A stretch of 64,000 bases of DNA from DAITAZ01 sp036824045 (GCA_036824045.1 DAITAZ010000008.1:35051-99050); one strand, 5' to 3'; counted from the first letter of the stretch, positions 22,234 through 35,505 are shown. Notes: generated from the sequence alone by a model not told the origin. Translations and numbers: made by a program.

Positions 22234-22315
22234 AGTGTTCTCCAGTCAGGGGTAGGCCCCGGGGGATGCATGCACAGGGCGCTTCGCGCCCCGCCAGTCC
22301 GTGCATTCAGCCGTA

Positions 22316-26449
<4,134 letters not shown>

Positions 26450-26577
26450 AGATGCTCCGGAAGGGATAAGACACCAAAAGATAGAAGGCAACAGAACTGG
26501 GGATCACGTTCCGCACGCGCTCTGTTCTCTTCTAGCCTCTGGCGACAGCAGGGTGGTGCTTCTCAAGCAGAAAGCGC

Positions 26578-26607
26578 AAAAGGGCTGGCAGCCGAAGCTG
26601 CCAGCCC
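26578..26607 (-). terminator. UUCG-loop attenuator between rplL and rpoB
   Basis: A perfect 11-bp stem, GGGCTGGCAGC (26582-26592) with GCTGCCAGCCC (26597-26607), is closed by a UUCG tetraloop on the transcript and followed by UUUUGCG. It sits between rplL and rpoB, where E. coli has a partial terminator that sets the ratio of ribosomal protein to polymerase. A second small stem GCCCG/CGGGC (26604-26608 and 26613-26617) overlaps its base and could compete. Confidence 0.75.
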
Positions 26608-26626
26608 GCAAACGGGCGAGGCGAAA

Positions 26627-27004
26627 TTACTTGATTTCGACCTTGGCGCCTGCGTCTTCGAGTTGCTTCTTGAGGGCTTCGGCATCGGCCTTGGGAATCG
26701 CTTCCTTGACCGGCTTCGGAGCACCGTCGACCAGATCCTTGGCTTCCTTCAGGCCCAGGCCGGTCACTGCCCGCACCACCTTGATGACTTCAACCTTCTT
26801 CTCACCGGCAGCCAGCAGCACAACGTTGAACTCGGTCTTCTCTTCAGCGGCCGGAGCGGCAGCGGCAGCGGGGGCTGCAACGGCCACAGCAGCAGCAGCA
26901 GCTGAGACGCCAAACTTCTCTTCCATTTCCTTGATGAGCTGAGAGAGCTCAAGCACGGTCATGTTGGCGATAGCGTCGAGAATTTGCTCTTTGGTAACAG
27001 ACAT
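26627..27004 (-). CDS. rplL: 50S ribosomal protein L7/L12
   Basis: The 125-residue stalk protein has an N-terminal dimerisation region (MSVTKEQILDAIANMTVLEL), an Ala/Pro-rich hinge around residues 38-55, and the C-terminal factor-binding domain with VIKVVRAVTGLGLKEAKDLV followed by DGAPKPVKE. Multiple copies bind L10. It lies 54 bp downstream of rplJ and 177 bp upstream of rpoB. Confidence 0.98.
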   Translation of the reverse strand: MSVTKEQILDAIANMTVLELSQLIKEMEEKFGVSAAAAAVAVAAPAAAAAPAAEEKTEFNVVLLAAGEKKVEVIKVVRAVTGLGLKEAKDLVDGAPKPVKEAIPKADAEALKKQLEDAGAKVEIK

Positions 27005-27058
27005 TTAAAACTCCTGAAAATCGGCTGGGGCGCGATCGCACCCCTTTCAATCCAATGA

Positions 27059-27583
27059 TTAAGCGGTCTCTTTCGAGTCGCGAACGGCCGCCACCGTCCG
27101 TACAAAACGCGCGGGAACTTCGTTAAGCGTTTGCACGAACTTCGCGACCGGCGCCTGCATGGTGCCAAGCAACATCGCCAGCAACTCTTCACGGCTCGGC
27201 ATGGATGCCAACGCCTCGACCCCTTTGGGATCCATGACGTAGTTAGACATCGCACCGGCCTTGATGACGAACTTGTCGTTCCCCTTTGCAAACTCGTGCA
27301 TCACCTTCGCGGCGGAAACCGGATCCTTGGAAATACCGTAGATCAGCGGTCCAACCATCTGGGGAGCCAAGTCAGCGAACGGGGTATCCTGCACAGCCCG
27401 TCGAGCCAGCGTGTTCTTCAGAACCCGCAAGTAGACGCCCGCGCTACGCGCCTTCGCGCGCAGATCAGTCGCCTTCGCCACCTCGAGACCACGGTACTCA
27501 GCGACGACGATGGCCTGCGCTTCCGCAACTTGTGCGGAAACTTCAGCCACAACCGCCTTTTTGTCTTCAAGATTGAGTGCCAA
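27059..27583 (-). CDS. rplJ: 50S ribosomal protein L10, TTG start
   Basis: The 174-residue protein anchors the L7/L12 stalk. It reads MALNLEDKKAVVAEVSAQVA, then VAEYRGLEVAKATDLRAKAR and TLARRAVQDT. The start codon is TTG (27581-27583) with AGGAG six bases upstream, and the family N-terminus begins right there, so no ATG alternative fits. In E. coli the L10-L12 complex represses its own message through the leader. The non-AUG start may limit L10 output relative to L12. Confidence 0.96.
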   Translation of the reverse strand: MALNLEDKKAVVAEVSAQVAEAQAIVVAEYRGLEVAKATDLRAKARSAGVYLRVLKNTLARRAVQDTPFADLAPQMVGPLIYGISKDPVSAAKVMHEFAKGNDKFVIKAGAMSNYVMDPKGVEALASMPSREELLAMLLGTMQAPVAKFVQTLNEVPARFVRTVAAVRDSKETA

Positions 27584-27826
27584 GGTCTACTCCTAGTAAC
27601 ACTTACACACCAACGCCAGACTTGGCGTCGGCAACCCACGGCGACCTTCTTCAGGAGCTAGCTTCGGCCTTGTGCGGCCATATCCTGTCTCGGGAACGCC
27701 ATCTGCGCCGGGCTGACCCGCTGAGCGAGCCAAGATTGAGGTTTCCCCCCGGCGGTCTTTGACAACCCGCATCCCGAACATTCCTCCGTCCGGGACGCGG
27801 CCCAAAGTTCTTTGTTGCTTCGCCCT
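27584..27826 (-). promoter_or_regulatory. long rplA-rplJ leader (candidate L10 leader)
   Basis: This 243-bp non-coding stretch is the longest within the rif region, in the place where the L10 leader controls rplJL in other bacteria. It contains an 8-bp stem GCATCCCG/CGGGACGC with one G-U pair (27769-27776 and 27791-27798) and a purine-rich GGGGGGAAACC run on the minus strand. I could not assign the conserved L10-binding fold by eye, and I saw no convincing promoter. Confidence 0.4.
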
Positions 27827-28522
27827 TTAAGCGAGCACAGTGGCCGTGTCCACCTTGACCCCAACACCCATGGTGGAACTCAGCGTGATACGGCGAAGGT
27901 AAGTACCTTTTGCTGCAGCGGGGCGCGCTTTATTTAACGCCTCGATCAGCGCAACCAGATTGGTCTTCAGAGCGTCCGGGGCAAAGGATGCGCGGCCGAT
28001 GGTTGCGTGGATCAGCCCGTTCTTGTCTGTCCGGTACTGAACCTGACCAGCTTTCGCGTTCTTGACTGCCGTTACCACATCCATCGTGACGGTACCCACC
28101 TTGGGATTGGGCATAAGCCCCCGGGGGCCAAGAATCTGACCAAGCTGACCCACGACGCGCATGGCATCGGGCGTGGCAATCGCCACGTCGAAGTTGAGAT
28201 TCCCGGCCTTGACCTGCTCGGCCAGATCATCGAAACCCACTACGTCAGCGCCGGCGTCCCGCGCCGCAGCCGCTTTGTCACCCTGCGCGAACACAGCAAC
28301 CCGAACCGACTTCCCGGTACCAGCGGGCAGCACGACGGAGCCCCGTACAATCTGATCGGATTTCTTTGCGTCCACACCCAGATTGACAGCGACATCAATG
28401 GACTCGTCGAACTTTGCAACCGCGCACTCTTTAACCAGAGCCAGTGCATCGGTGACGGGGTAATTACGCGTACGATCAACTTTTGCACGTACAGCCTGGA
28501 GACGTTTGCTCAGTTTGGCCAT
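27827..28522 (-). CDS. rplA: 50S ribosomal protein L1
   Basis: The 231-residue protein starts MAKLSKRLQAVRAKVDRTRN. The two-domain L1 fold includes VNLGVDAKKSDQIVRGSVVL and GPRGLMPNPKVGTVTMDVV. L1 forms the mobile stalk that moves deacylated tRNA, and in E. coli represses rplKA translation. I chose the ATG at 28522, right after rplK; a longer in-frame reading overlaps rplK. Confidence 0.98.
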   Translation of the reverse strand: MAKLSKRLQAVRAKVDRTRNYPVTDALALVKECAVAKFDESIDVAVNLGVDAKKSDQIVRGSVVLPAGTGKSVRVAVFAQGDKAAAARDAGADVVGFDDLAEQVKAGNLNFDVAIATPDAMRVVGQLGQILGPRGLMPNPKVGTVTMDVVTAVKNAKAGQVQYRTDKNGLIHATIGRASFAPDALKTNLVALIEALNKARPAAAKGTYLRRITLSSTMGVGVKVDTATVLA

Positions 28523-28523
28523 C

Positions 28524-28955
28524 TCAAATCCCCTCCACCGTGATACCCATGCTGCGCGCACTACCGGCAATCGTACGAACCGCCGCTTCCAGATCGGCTG
28601 CGGTCAAGTCAGGCATCTTCGCTTTCGCGATCTCTTCTACCTGAGCACGAGTAAGGGAACCAACCTTGTCGGTATGAGGCTTCGGCGAGCCCTTCGTTAC
28701 CTTGGCAGCCTTCTTGATCAAGACGGTCGCCGGCGGCGTCTTCATGATGAAGGTAAAGCTCTTGTCTGCGAATGCCGTAATCACGACGGGAATAGGCAGA
28801 CCAGGCTCCATACCCTGAGTCTTGGCATTGAACTCTTTGCAAAACGCCATGATATTCAAACCCCGTTGACCCAGCGCAGGACCAATGGGAGGACTCGGGT
28901 TGGCTTTGCCTGCAGGTACCTGCAGCTTGATATAGCCAATGATTTTCTTTGCCAT
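28524..28955 (-). CDS. rplK: 50S ribosomal protein L11
   Basis: The 143-residue protein starts MAKKIIGYIKLQVPAGKANP. It has the N-terminal PSPPIGPALGQRGLNIMAFC switch region and the C-terminal rRNA-binding KMPDLTAADLEAAVRTIAGS followed by ARSMGITV. L11 forms the thiostrepton/GTPase-associated centre and is needed for RelA activation. It overlaps the rplA leader by a one-base gap. Confidence 0.98.
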   Translation of the reverse strand: MAKKIIGYIKLQVPAGKANPSPPIGPALGQRGLNIMAFCKEFNAKTQGMEPGLPIPVVITAFADKSFTFIMKTPPATVLIKKAAKVTKGSPKPHTDKVGSLTRAQVEEIAKAKMPDLTAADLEAAVRTIAGSARSMGITVEGI

Positions 28956-28984
28956 CAGGCAATCCTTTCAAAGTGAGTACGAAC

Positions 28985-29020
28985 GCGCCCCTTAGGCGCT
29001 CCTCTTCCGGCCCACGCCGG
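28985..29020 (-). promoter_or_regulatory. paired small hairpins in the rplK leader
   Basis: GCGCC/GGCGC (28985-28989 and 28995-28999) and CCGGC/GCCGG (29007-29011 and 29016-29020) form two adjacent 5-bp stems in the 84-bp gap between nusG and rplK. In E. coli the L1 repressor binds a structured site near the start of the rplKA message. I cannot show that this is that site. Confidence 0.3.
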
Positions 29021-29039
29021 CTGGACAAACCCTTTGAAT

Positions 29040-29573
29040 TCAGGACTTGTCGACCTGAGAGAACTCCAACTCCACGGGTGTCGCTCGACCAAAAATGGTC
29101 ACCGACACTCGCAAGCGGTTCTTCTCATAATTCACATCCTCAACCGTGCCGTTGAAATCCGCAAAAGGCCCCTCTTTGACGCGCACCACTTCGCCAACTT
29201 CAAACAACACTTTCGGCCGAGGCTTATCAACACCCTCCTGCACTTGGCGAAGAATCTTCTCTACCTCAGCCTCGGTGATCGGGGTTGGCTTGGTTGCAGT
29301 CCCCCCCACAAAACCCGTAACCTTCGCAGTGCTCTTTACCAAATGCCAAGTCTCGTCGTTCATTTCCATTTCGACGAGCACATAGCCGGGGAAAAATTTG
29401 CGCTCGGAAATGGCTTTTTGCCCCCCGCGCATCTCTACAACCTCTTCTACCGGAACGAGAATCTGACCGAACATCGCCTCCATCCCGGCACGGCGAACCC
29501 GATCCACCAGCGCCCGCTGCACGGACTTCTCGAACCCAGAATACGCCTGCACGACATACCAGCGCTTGGTCAT
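29040..29573 (-). CDS. nusG: transcription termination/antitermination factor NusG
   Basis: The 177-residue protein starts MTKRWYVVQAYSGFEKSVQR (NGN domain that binds RNA polymerase). It ends with a KOW domain containing FEVGEVVRVKEGPFADFNGT. I chose the ATG at 29573, which overlaps the secE stop (ATGA) and has GGAG six bases upstream. NusG couples transcription with translation and Rho action. Confidence 0.98.
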   Translation of the reverse strand: MTKRWYVVQAYSGFEKSVQRALVDRVRRAGMEAMFGQILVPVEEVVEMRGGQKAISERKFFPGYVLVEMEMNDETWHLVKSTAKVTGFVGGTATKPTPITEAEVEKILRQVQEGVDKPRPKVLFEVGEVVRVKEGPFADFNGTVEDVNYEKNRLRVSVTIFGRATPVELEFSQVDKS

Positions 29574-29923
29574 GACTTTCTCCACCCAAGTATCAGGTCG
29601 TAGAACACCCACTCCAAGCTTTTGTCAGTAATCCAAAGGAAAACCGCCATCACCACCACGAACGCGAATACCGCGCCGGTGGTCTGCAGCGTCTCCTTCC
29701 TGGACGGCCAAGCTACTTTTTTTGCCTCCCCAATCGCATCCTTGCCGAACAAGGCGAACTCTCGCCCCGGCTCGGTGAACCATGCAACTGCCGCACCCGC
29801 CCCGATACCAAGCAGGACAGATAGCACACGCAAAATAAGAGCCTGCTCAGACAGAAGATAGAAGCCGGCAATGCCCGCGATCACAAGCGCAATCGCGAGC
29901 CCGAACTTAAGCTTGTCGGCCAT
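29570..29923 (-). CDS. secE: preprotein translocase subunit SecE
   Basis: The 117-residue membrane protein starts MADKLKFGLAIALVIAGIAG. Three hydrophobic segments are visible (about 9-28, 33-52 and 88-107), with the conserved cytoplasmic patch EAKKVAWPSRKETLQTT before the last one. It clamps SecY in the inner membrane. A longer in-frame reading would run into tRNA-Trp and is rejected. nusG follows with a 4-base overlap. Confidence 0.96.
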   Translation of the reverse strand: MADKLKFGLAIALVIAGIAGFYLLSEQALILRVLSVLLGIGAGAAVAWFTEPGREFALFGKDAIGEAKKVAWPSRKETLQTTGAVFAFVVVMAVFLWITDKSLEWVFYDLILGWRKS

Positions 29924-29947
29924 TGAAACTTTTCGCCGGTGAAATAT

Positions 29948-30023
29948 TGGCAGGGCAAGAGGGAATCGAACCCCCAACCTTCGGTTTTGGAGACCGACGC
30001 TCTGCCAGTTGAGCTATTGCCCT
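29948..30023 (-). tRNA. tRNA-Trp (anticodon CCA)
   Basis: The 76-base gene folds into a complete cloverleaf with acceptor stem AGGGCAA/TTGCCCT, D-arm TAGCTCAACTGGCAGAGC, and T-arm with GGTTCGATTCC. The anticodon loop CTCCAAA reads CCA. The 3' CCA is encoded. It lies between tuf copy 2 and secE, as in E. coli-type tufB-secE clusters. Confidence 0.98.
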
Positions 30024-30036
30024 GCAGAGAAGGAAT

Positions 30037-30056
30037 GGCGGGACCTACATCCCGCC
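30037..30056 (-). terminator. hairpin between tuf copy 2 and tRNA-Trp
   Basis: GGCGGGA (30037-30043) pairs perfectly with TCCCGCC (30050-30056) around a 6-base loop. On the minus strand the stem is followed by AUUCCUU and not a U-run, so it may be an RNA processing or 3'-end stabilising structure between the tuf message and the tRNA, more than a strong terminator. Confidence 0.45.
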
Positions 30057-30073
30057 AACTGGCAACAACAGTC

Positions 30074-31264
<1,191 letters not shown>

Positions 31265-31336
31265 TGTGACCCACCCCAACAAACAACAGATACCAGTCGA
31301 AAAGCGCGACCAGAGCTGTCCGCGCACCAGAAAACT

Positions 31337-31411
31337 TGGTGCCCATGGGCAGGATTGAACTGCCGACCTCTCCCTTACCAAGGGAGTGCTCTGCCACTGA
31401 GCTACATGGGC
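31337..31411 (-). tRNA. tRNA-Thr (anticodon GGT)
   Basis: The 75-base gene has acceptor stem GCCCATG/CATGGGC, anticodon stem CTCCC/GGGAG with loop TTGGTAA (GGT), T-loop GTTCAATCC, and an encoded CCA. It is the third tRNA of the tRNA-Tyr/Gly/Thr/tuf unit and probably cotranscribed with it. Confidence 0.98.
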
Positions 31412-31424
31412 ACTAGACCACACA

Positions 31425-31498
31425 TGGAGCGGGTGAAGGGGATCGAACCCTCGTCTTAAGCTTGGAAGGCTTCTGCTCTACCATTGAGCTACACCCGC
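31425..31498 (-). tRNA. tRNA-Gly (anticodon TCC)
   Basis: The 74-base gene has acceptor stem GCGGGTG/CACCCGC, D-arm TAGCTCAATGGTAGAGCA, anticodon loop CTTCCAA (TCC), T-loop GTTCGATCC, and an encoded CCA. It is 13 bases upstream of tRNA-Thr in the same transcript. Confidence 0.98.
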
Positions 31499-31561
31499 TT
31501 ACACCCAAGACCGGCGATCATCCCGCAGCCGGACTCGCAACGCGCACTCAACGCATTAAAC

Positions 31562-31647
<86 letters not shown>

Positions 31648-31657
31648 GAAACTCTGA

Positions 31658-31686
31658 ATTATGGTCACTTTTCGAAGGACAGTCAA
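31658..31686 (-). promoter_or_regulatory. strong sigma-70 promoter for the tRNA-tuf unit
   Basis: On the minus strand TTGACT (31681-31686) and CATAAT (31658-31663) are separated by exactly 17 bases. The -10 ends about ten bases before the tRNA-Tyr 5' end. The position fits the expected start of the tRNA-tuf-secE-nusG transcript. Confidence 0.8.
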
Positions 31687-31856
31687 CCATTTCGGCAGCC
31701 GTACCGTGTTTTCTTCGTCGCCCAACGTCTGGCATCCGCCGCCCACTCGCTTTTCGGCGAGAGCGCCTTGAATACAAAGCTGCCTTGTTGGAGCATTTCC
31801 CCGCTGAGACCCCCTCAGGGGTTTGACTCGACCGGTTTTTCGCAACAAGGATTCCC

Positions 31857-33239
31857 ATGACCACGCGTCCACTTCCCGAAACACTCGTTCAATGCTTGCG
31901 CGAAAACCTGAGCTCAAGATTTTCGCTAGCCGAGGCCGTGCGCATCCACCACGGTCACGACGAATCGCATTTCTGTGACATGCCGCCCCAAGCTGTTGTT
32001 CATGCCCTCATCGACCAGGACGTCATTACTACTGTGCTTGCATGCGAGGCTCACTCGATCCCGCTTATACCTTACGGTGCAGGCAGCTCGCTTGAGGGGC
32101 ACATCCTCGCTCCGCAAGGAGGAATTAGCCTAGACATTTCGGGGATGGACAAAATTCTGGCGATCAACCCGGACGACTTCGACGTTACCGTTCAACCCGG
32201 AGTCAGAAGAAAACAGCTAAATGCCGCGCTTCGCAATTATGGGCTGTTCTTTCCCGTTGACCCCGGGGCCGATGCCACCCTTGGAGGGATGGCATCCACC
32301 CGCGCATCCGGAACTAACGCAGTTCGTTACGGGACCATGCGTGAAAACGTACTTGGGCTGTCGGTGGTGACTTCAGGAGGCAAAGTAGTGCGCACCGGGG
32401 GCCGAGCCCGAAAGTCGGCAGCAGGCTACGACTTGACTCGGCTGTTTGTCGGCGCCGAAGGTACGCTCGGGGTCATCACGGAACTCACCCTGCGGGTCCA
32501 CCCCCTCCCGGAAGCAGTGTCCGCCGCCGTGTGCGCCTATCCCGATCTCGACGCCGCGGTTCGCTCGGTCATCCAGATCATGCAAATAGGAGTCCCCGTC
32601 GCCAGAATCGAGTTACTGGACGAACGCTCGATCCACGCCGTAAACCTCTACAGTCGCACGCAGATGGAGGCGTTGCCAACCCTATTCTTCGAGTTTCACG
32701 GTTCCGAGGCTACCGTCCGTGAACATGCATTGGTCGCACAGGAGATATCGCAAGAACATGGCGGCCGCGGGTTCCTATGGGCAGATCACCCCGAGGACCG
32801 AACCAAACTGTGGGAGGCCCGCCACAACGCTTACTTTGCCTGCCTCGGTTTGCGCCCAGGGTCACGCGGGTGGACCACTGACGTGTGTGTTCCGATTTCC
32901 CAGCTGGCTGACTGCGTAAACGAAACGCGCACCCTCATCGAACAATCGGGCCTCATCGCTCCTTTGCTTGGTCACGTGGGAGACGGGAACTTCCACCTGG
33001 TCATCCTGGTAGACCCGAACGATTCTGACGAGATTTCGCGTGCCGAAGCGCTCGCTCGGGGGGTGGGGCGCTTGGCACTCTCCGCCGGCGGCACGTGCAC
33101 CGGCGAACACGGCGTCGGCCTTGGAAAGAAGGAATTGCTACTAGAGGAGTGCGGCACCCCTGCTATCGATCTGATGCGTACCATCAAGACCGCACTCGAT
33201 CCCGCCGGGATATTTAACCCCGGCAAGATCTTCTCGTAA
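31857..33239 (+). CDS. FAD-binding D-lactate/glycolate-type dehydrogenase
   Basis: The 460-residue flavoprotein belongs to the FAD_binding_4 / FAD-oxidase_C family (GlcD, LDHD). The FAD phosphate-binding loop is at about residues 72-82 (IPYGAGSSLEG), followed by GGMASTRASGTNAVRYGTMR. The C-terminal half has the HVGDGNFH metal/substrate motif (about residue 373) and GEHGVGLGKK (about 420). It likely oxidises a D-2-hydroxy acid such as D-lactate and passes electrons to quinone or cytochrome c. The ATG has AAGGA five bases upstream. No glcE/glcF partners are adjacent, so D-lactate is more likely than glycolate. Confidence 0.85.
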   Translation: MTTRPLPETLVQCLRENLSSRFSLAEAVRIHHGHDESHFCDMPPQAVVHALIDQDVITTVLACEAHSIPLIPYGAGSSLEGHILAPQGGISLDISGMDKILAINPDDFDVTVQPGVRRKQLNAALRNYGLFFPVDPGADATLGGMASTRASGTNAVRYGTMRENVLGLSVVTSGGKVVRTGGRARKSAAGYDLTRLFVGAEGTLGVITELTLRVHPLPEAVSAAVCAYPDLDAAVRSVIQIMQIGVPVARIELLDERSIHAVNLYSRTQMEALPTLFFEFHGSEATVREHALVAQEISQEHGGRGFLWADHPEDRTKLWEARHNAYFACLGLRPGSRGWTTDVCVPISQLADCVNETRTLIEQSGLIAPLLGHVGDGNFHLVILVDPNDSDEISRAEALARGVGRLALSAGGTCTGEHGVGLGKKELLLEECGTPAIDLMRTIKTALDPAGIFNPGKIFS

Positions 33240-33262
33240 ACGAGCGCAATCGACCGTTCGGC

Positions 33263-33622
33263 CTATTTGGTTGCGCCAGAGTCACTCACTCCAGCTGCTC
33301 CTTGACCAAACAGAAACGGCCACATTGCCATCGCAGCCAAAGGGTTCGTGCCCTGCTCGGTGTCGGTGGCACCAACGCCTCCCTTGCTCAGAGAACTCAG
33401 CGCAGCGAGGGTAGCCCGCTGCACTTCAAGCCCCTGAATGGATGCCTGAAGCATTGACAGGTTCATCTTCAGCCAGCCTTCGACCGCCTTCATCTCTTTG
33501 ATGCGCTTGTCCAGTTCATTCACATCCAGAGTCGGCGTAACCATACCGGGGAGAGGAATCCCCATCCCCTCCCACATCCCTTTAAAGAACGCTACCGGAT
33601 CAGCGCCCAGATTATCTGCCAT
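33263..33622 (-). CDS. phaM: PhaM-like polyhydroxybutyrate granule protein
   Basis: The 119-residue protein matches the PhaM family: DPVAFFKGMWEGMGIPLPGM, a central helical part with ELDKRIKEMKAVEGWLKMNL, SMLQASIQGLEVQRATLAAL, and a Gly/Ala-rich, hydrophobic C-terminus. In Ralstonia PhaM activates PHB synthase PhaC1 and tethers PHB granules to the nucleoid. The strong AGGAGG box six bases before the ATG fixes the start. The basic lysine/alanine DNA-binding tail known from longer PhaM proteins is not seen here; the C-terminus is short, so DNA binding is uncertain. No phaC is in the window. Confidence 0.75.
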   Translation of the reverse strand: MADNLGADPVAFFKGMWEGMGIPLPGMVTPTLDVNELDKRIKEMKAVEGWLKMNLSMLQASIQGLEVQRATLAALSSLSKGGVGATDTEQGTNPLAAMAMWPFLFGQGAAGVSDSGATK

Positions 33623-33834
33623 CGTGTCCCTCCTTTGTCTCTGTTTGTTAACACATGTTACTCCACTCCGCGCGCACCGATACACCACAATTGCCGTCAC
33701 CATGCCAATTGGAACAGAATCATGTACGCTATGAATCCGAACTAATTCTTGGTGGAGCCATCCCCCCCAGTGCGCAAACAGGGCGTGAAGCGCATGTCAT
33801 CGGGCTTTGCTCCCCTCGACGAGAAAGACCTGCG

Positions 33835-34479
33835 ATGCCGAAGATCTTGGTGATCGAAGACCACCCACTCGTACGGGACGGAATCGCGCACACACTTGGC
33901 CGACACGACCCAGGTGCTGCCATTCTGCAAGCGAAAGATCAGCGAGAAGCGCTTTCAGCGCTTCAGTCCGTGCCAGACATCGACCTCGCTCTCGTCGACC
34001 TCATGCTTCCCGACACCTCGGGCTTCTCCTTGCTCAACCAAATTCGCACGCACCATCCTTCGGTCGCAATCCTGGTCCTTTCGGCCAAAGATGACTCAAC
34101 GTCTATCAAGAAGGCTCTGCGAAATGGCGCATCGGGTTTCGTTTCCAAAACCGCATCCACCGAAGAGTTGATCCTGGCCGTCACACAAATACTCGCCGGC
34201 TGCGACTACGAGAGTCGTATTCCCATTGACTCAGACTCTGCTACGACGCCGCCTTCGAGCACCCCGCGCAACAAAGAAAAGACCTCGCTGACGCCAGCCC
34301 AGACACGCGTTTTCGAGCTTTTGCTCACCGGCAGAAGCAACCGGGAAATCGCTGAAACCCTGCTGATCAGCGAAGGCACGGCGAAGCTCCACGTCTCAGC
34401 AATATTTCGTGCTTATGAGGTTTCAAGTCGCGCACAGTTGCTCGCCACGACTGCTCGGAGCCCACGCAAGAGGACTTAA
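33835..34479 (+). CDS. NarL/FixJ-type response regulator (orphan)
   Basis: The 214-residue protein has an N-terminal receiver domain with acidic pocket E8/D9, phospho-acceptor D55, S83 and K105. A linker rich in Ser/Thr/Pro (about 120-148) leads to a LuxR-type helix-turn-helix (about 150-205, LTPAQTRVFELLLTGRSNRE then IAETLLISEGTAKLHVSAIF). I chose the ATG at 33835, where the receiver fold begins; the longer reading from 33655 adds an unrelated 60 residues. No histidine kinase is adjacent. It is divergent from phaM and convergent with the ParA gene. Targets cannot be inferred. Confidence 0.88.
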   Translation: MPKILVIEDHPLVRDGIAHTLGRHDPGAAILQAKDQREALSALQSVPDIDLALVDLMLPDTSGFSLLNQIRTHHPSVAILVLSAKDDSTSIKKALRNGASGFVSKTASTEELILAVTQILAGCDYESRIPIDSDSATTPPSSTPRNKEKTSLTPAQTRVFELLLTGRSNREIAETLLISEGTAKLHVSAIFRAYEVSSRAQLLATTARSPRKRT

Positions 34480-34509
34480 TCCGGGGTTACCCGGCCGAAC
34501 GGACCGCGA

Positions 34510-35202
34510 TCAATGACGCAGTTCAGCGGAGTACCCTGCGTCGTAGCGATACCGACCCAATCCCTCCGCTGCTACAGCCAGCGTATCCCCGCCGCGATCG
34601 CTGTCTTCCAGTTGATCAAGCACACAGGATGCGAGCCGACGACACGCGTTCGCCAAATTGGTCGGGAGGCTCTCGGGGATCTCCCTCTGCAGCAACAGTT
34701 TGCTTGACGATACAGAGGGGATGGCCTCGAGAAGACGGCGACGCTTACCCACGAGCAGTTCCCCCAGCGTCTTGTCCGCGAGCTCTCTCTGCCACGGGTT
34801 GGTTGGCCATTGGCTGGGCAGCCCGAACGCCCTCGGAAAGCTTTCAAGATCACTGAGCACCGTTCTCATGTCTTCGTGCGAATCCCTAAAAGGCAGCAAC
34901 ACCACGTCGGCCGCTGCGTAGAGCCTTCGGTCGACTTCCGGACGATTCGCTCCCCCGTCGATGACGCCTATCCAGCGATCAAGGGACTGAATTTTCGAGA
35001 TTACTTTTTCAAGCGTATCCGGACTGCGAGCGTCAGCAGTTAGGTATCGCCTTCCTTCAGGCCGCAATGGCTCTCGACCCTGATCTGTCAGCACGCAAAC
35101 CGATCGCTGACCGAGCAGCCCAAGCCCCTGACAAAGCATGTGCGAGATAGTGGTCTTGCCCGTTCCACCCTTATTGCCGATGACACAAATGATCTTAGCC
35201 AT
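34510..35202 (-). CDS. ParA/MinD-family ATPase (orphan)
   Basis: The 230-residue protein starts MAKIICVIGNKGGTGKTTIS with a deviant Walker A motif KGGTGKTT (residues 11-18), which is typical of dimerising ParA ATPases. A Walker A'-like VIDGGANRPEVDRR and VVLLPFRDS follow. The C-terminal half is basic and arginine-rich, as needed for non-specific DNA binding. GGGAG five bases before the ATG fixes the start. No ParB or parS is nearby, so it is an orphan, possibly positioning a cellular cargo. Convergent with the response regulator, 30 bp away. Confidence 0.8.
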   Translation of the reverse strand: MAKIICVIGNKGGTGKTTISHMLCQGLGLLGQRSVCVLTDQGREPLRPEGRRYLTADARSPDTLEKVISKIQSLDRWIGVIDGGANRPEVDRRLYAAADVVLLPFRDSHEDMRTVLSDLESFPRAFGLPSQWPTNPWQRELADKTLGELLVGKRRRLLEAIPSVSSSKLLLQREIPESLPTNLANACRRLASCVLDQLEDSDRGGDTLAVAAEGLGRYRYDAGYSAELRH

Positions 35203-35505
35203 ATTCGCTCCCACGAAGCATGAGTCATTATTTCGCCGCCTGTGGCTCGTTGAGCGCCAAGAAAGAAGGCAAATCCCGAGCGACTTGTTCCCGTTGGCTC
35301 ACTGACCGGTCGGACTCCTCAATCGGCTCGCGCGGGGCAAGGCATCCACCTTACTTGCCAGACATCCGAATTGTTGAGCCAACGCGTTCGCCAATAACCG
35401 GTCGATCGCCAACGAGTGAGAGCATCAAGTTGCTGTGCACAAAAAAACGAGAGGGGCTAGCGCCCCTCTCGTCCGATTACCAACCGCTAGCAGTTCGCTA
35501 GAGGA
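35203..35505. other. intergenic region between tpsA and the ParA gene
   Basis: This 303-bp region separates the ParA gene start from the tpsA stop. It must hold the ParA promoter, but I see no convincing -35/-10 pair. It contains the tpsA terminator at 35441-35471. A plus-strand open frame crossing it overlaps that terminator and looks spurious. Confidence 0.6.
35441..35471 (-). terminator. Rho-independent terminator of tpsBA
   Basis: CGAGAGGGG (35448-35456) pairs perfectly with CCCCTCTCG (35463-35471) around a 6-base loop, and on the minus strand is followed at once by seven U (35441-35447). It starts 34 bases after the tpsA stop codon. Confidence 0.92.

Noticed and set aside
29924..29977. 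N-terminal extension of secE
   Set aside because: It reads into tRNA-Trp and is absent from the SecE family.
31265..31423. N-terminal extension of tuf copy 2 by 53 codons
   Set aside because: The extension is a translation of the tRNA-Thr gene; the true start is the ATG at 31264.
35220..35501. A 93-codon plus-strand frame between the ParA gene and tpsA
   Set aside because: It runs through the tpsA terminator, has no ribosome binding site, and resembles nothing.
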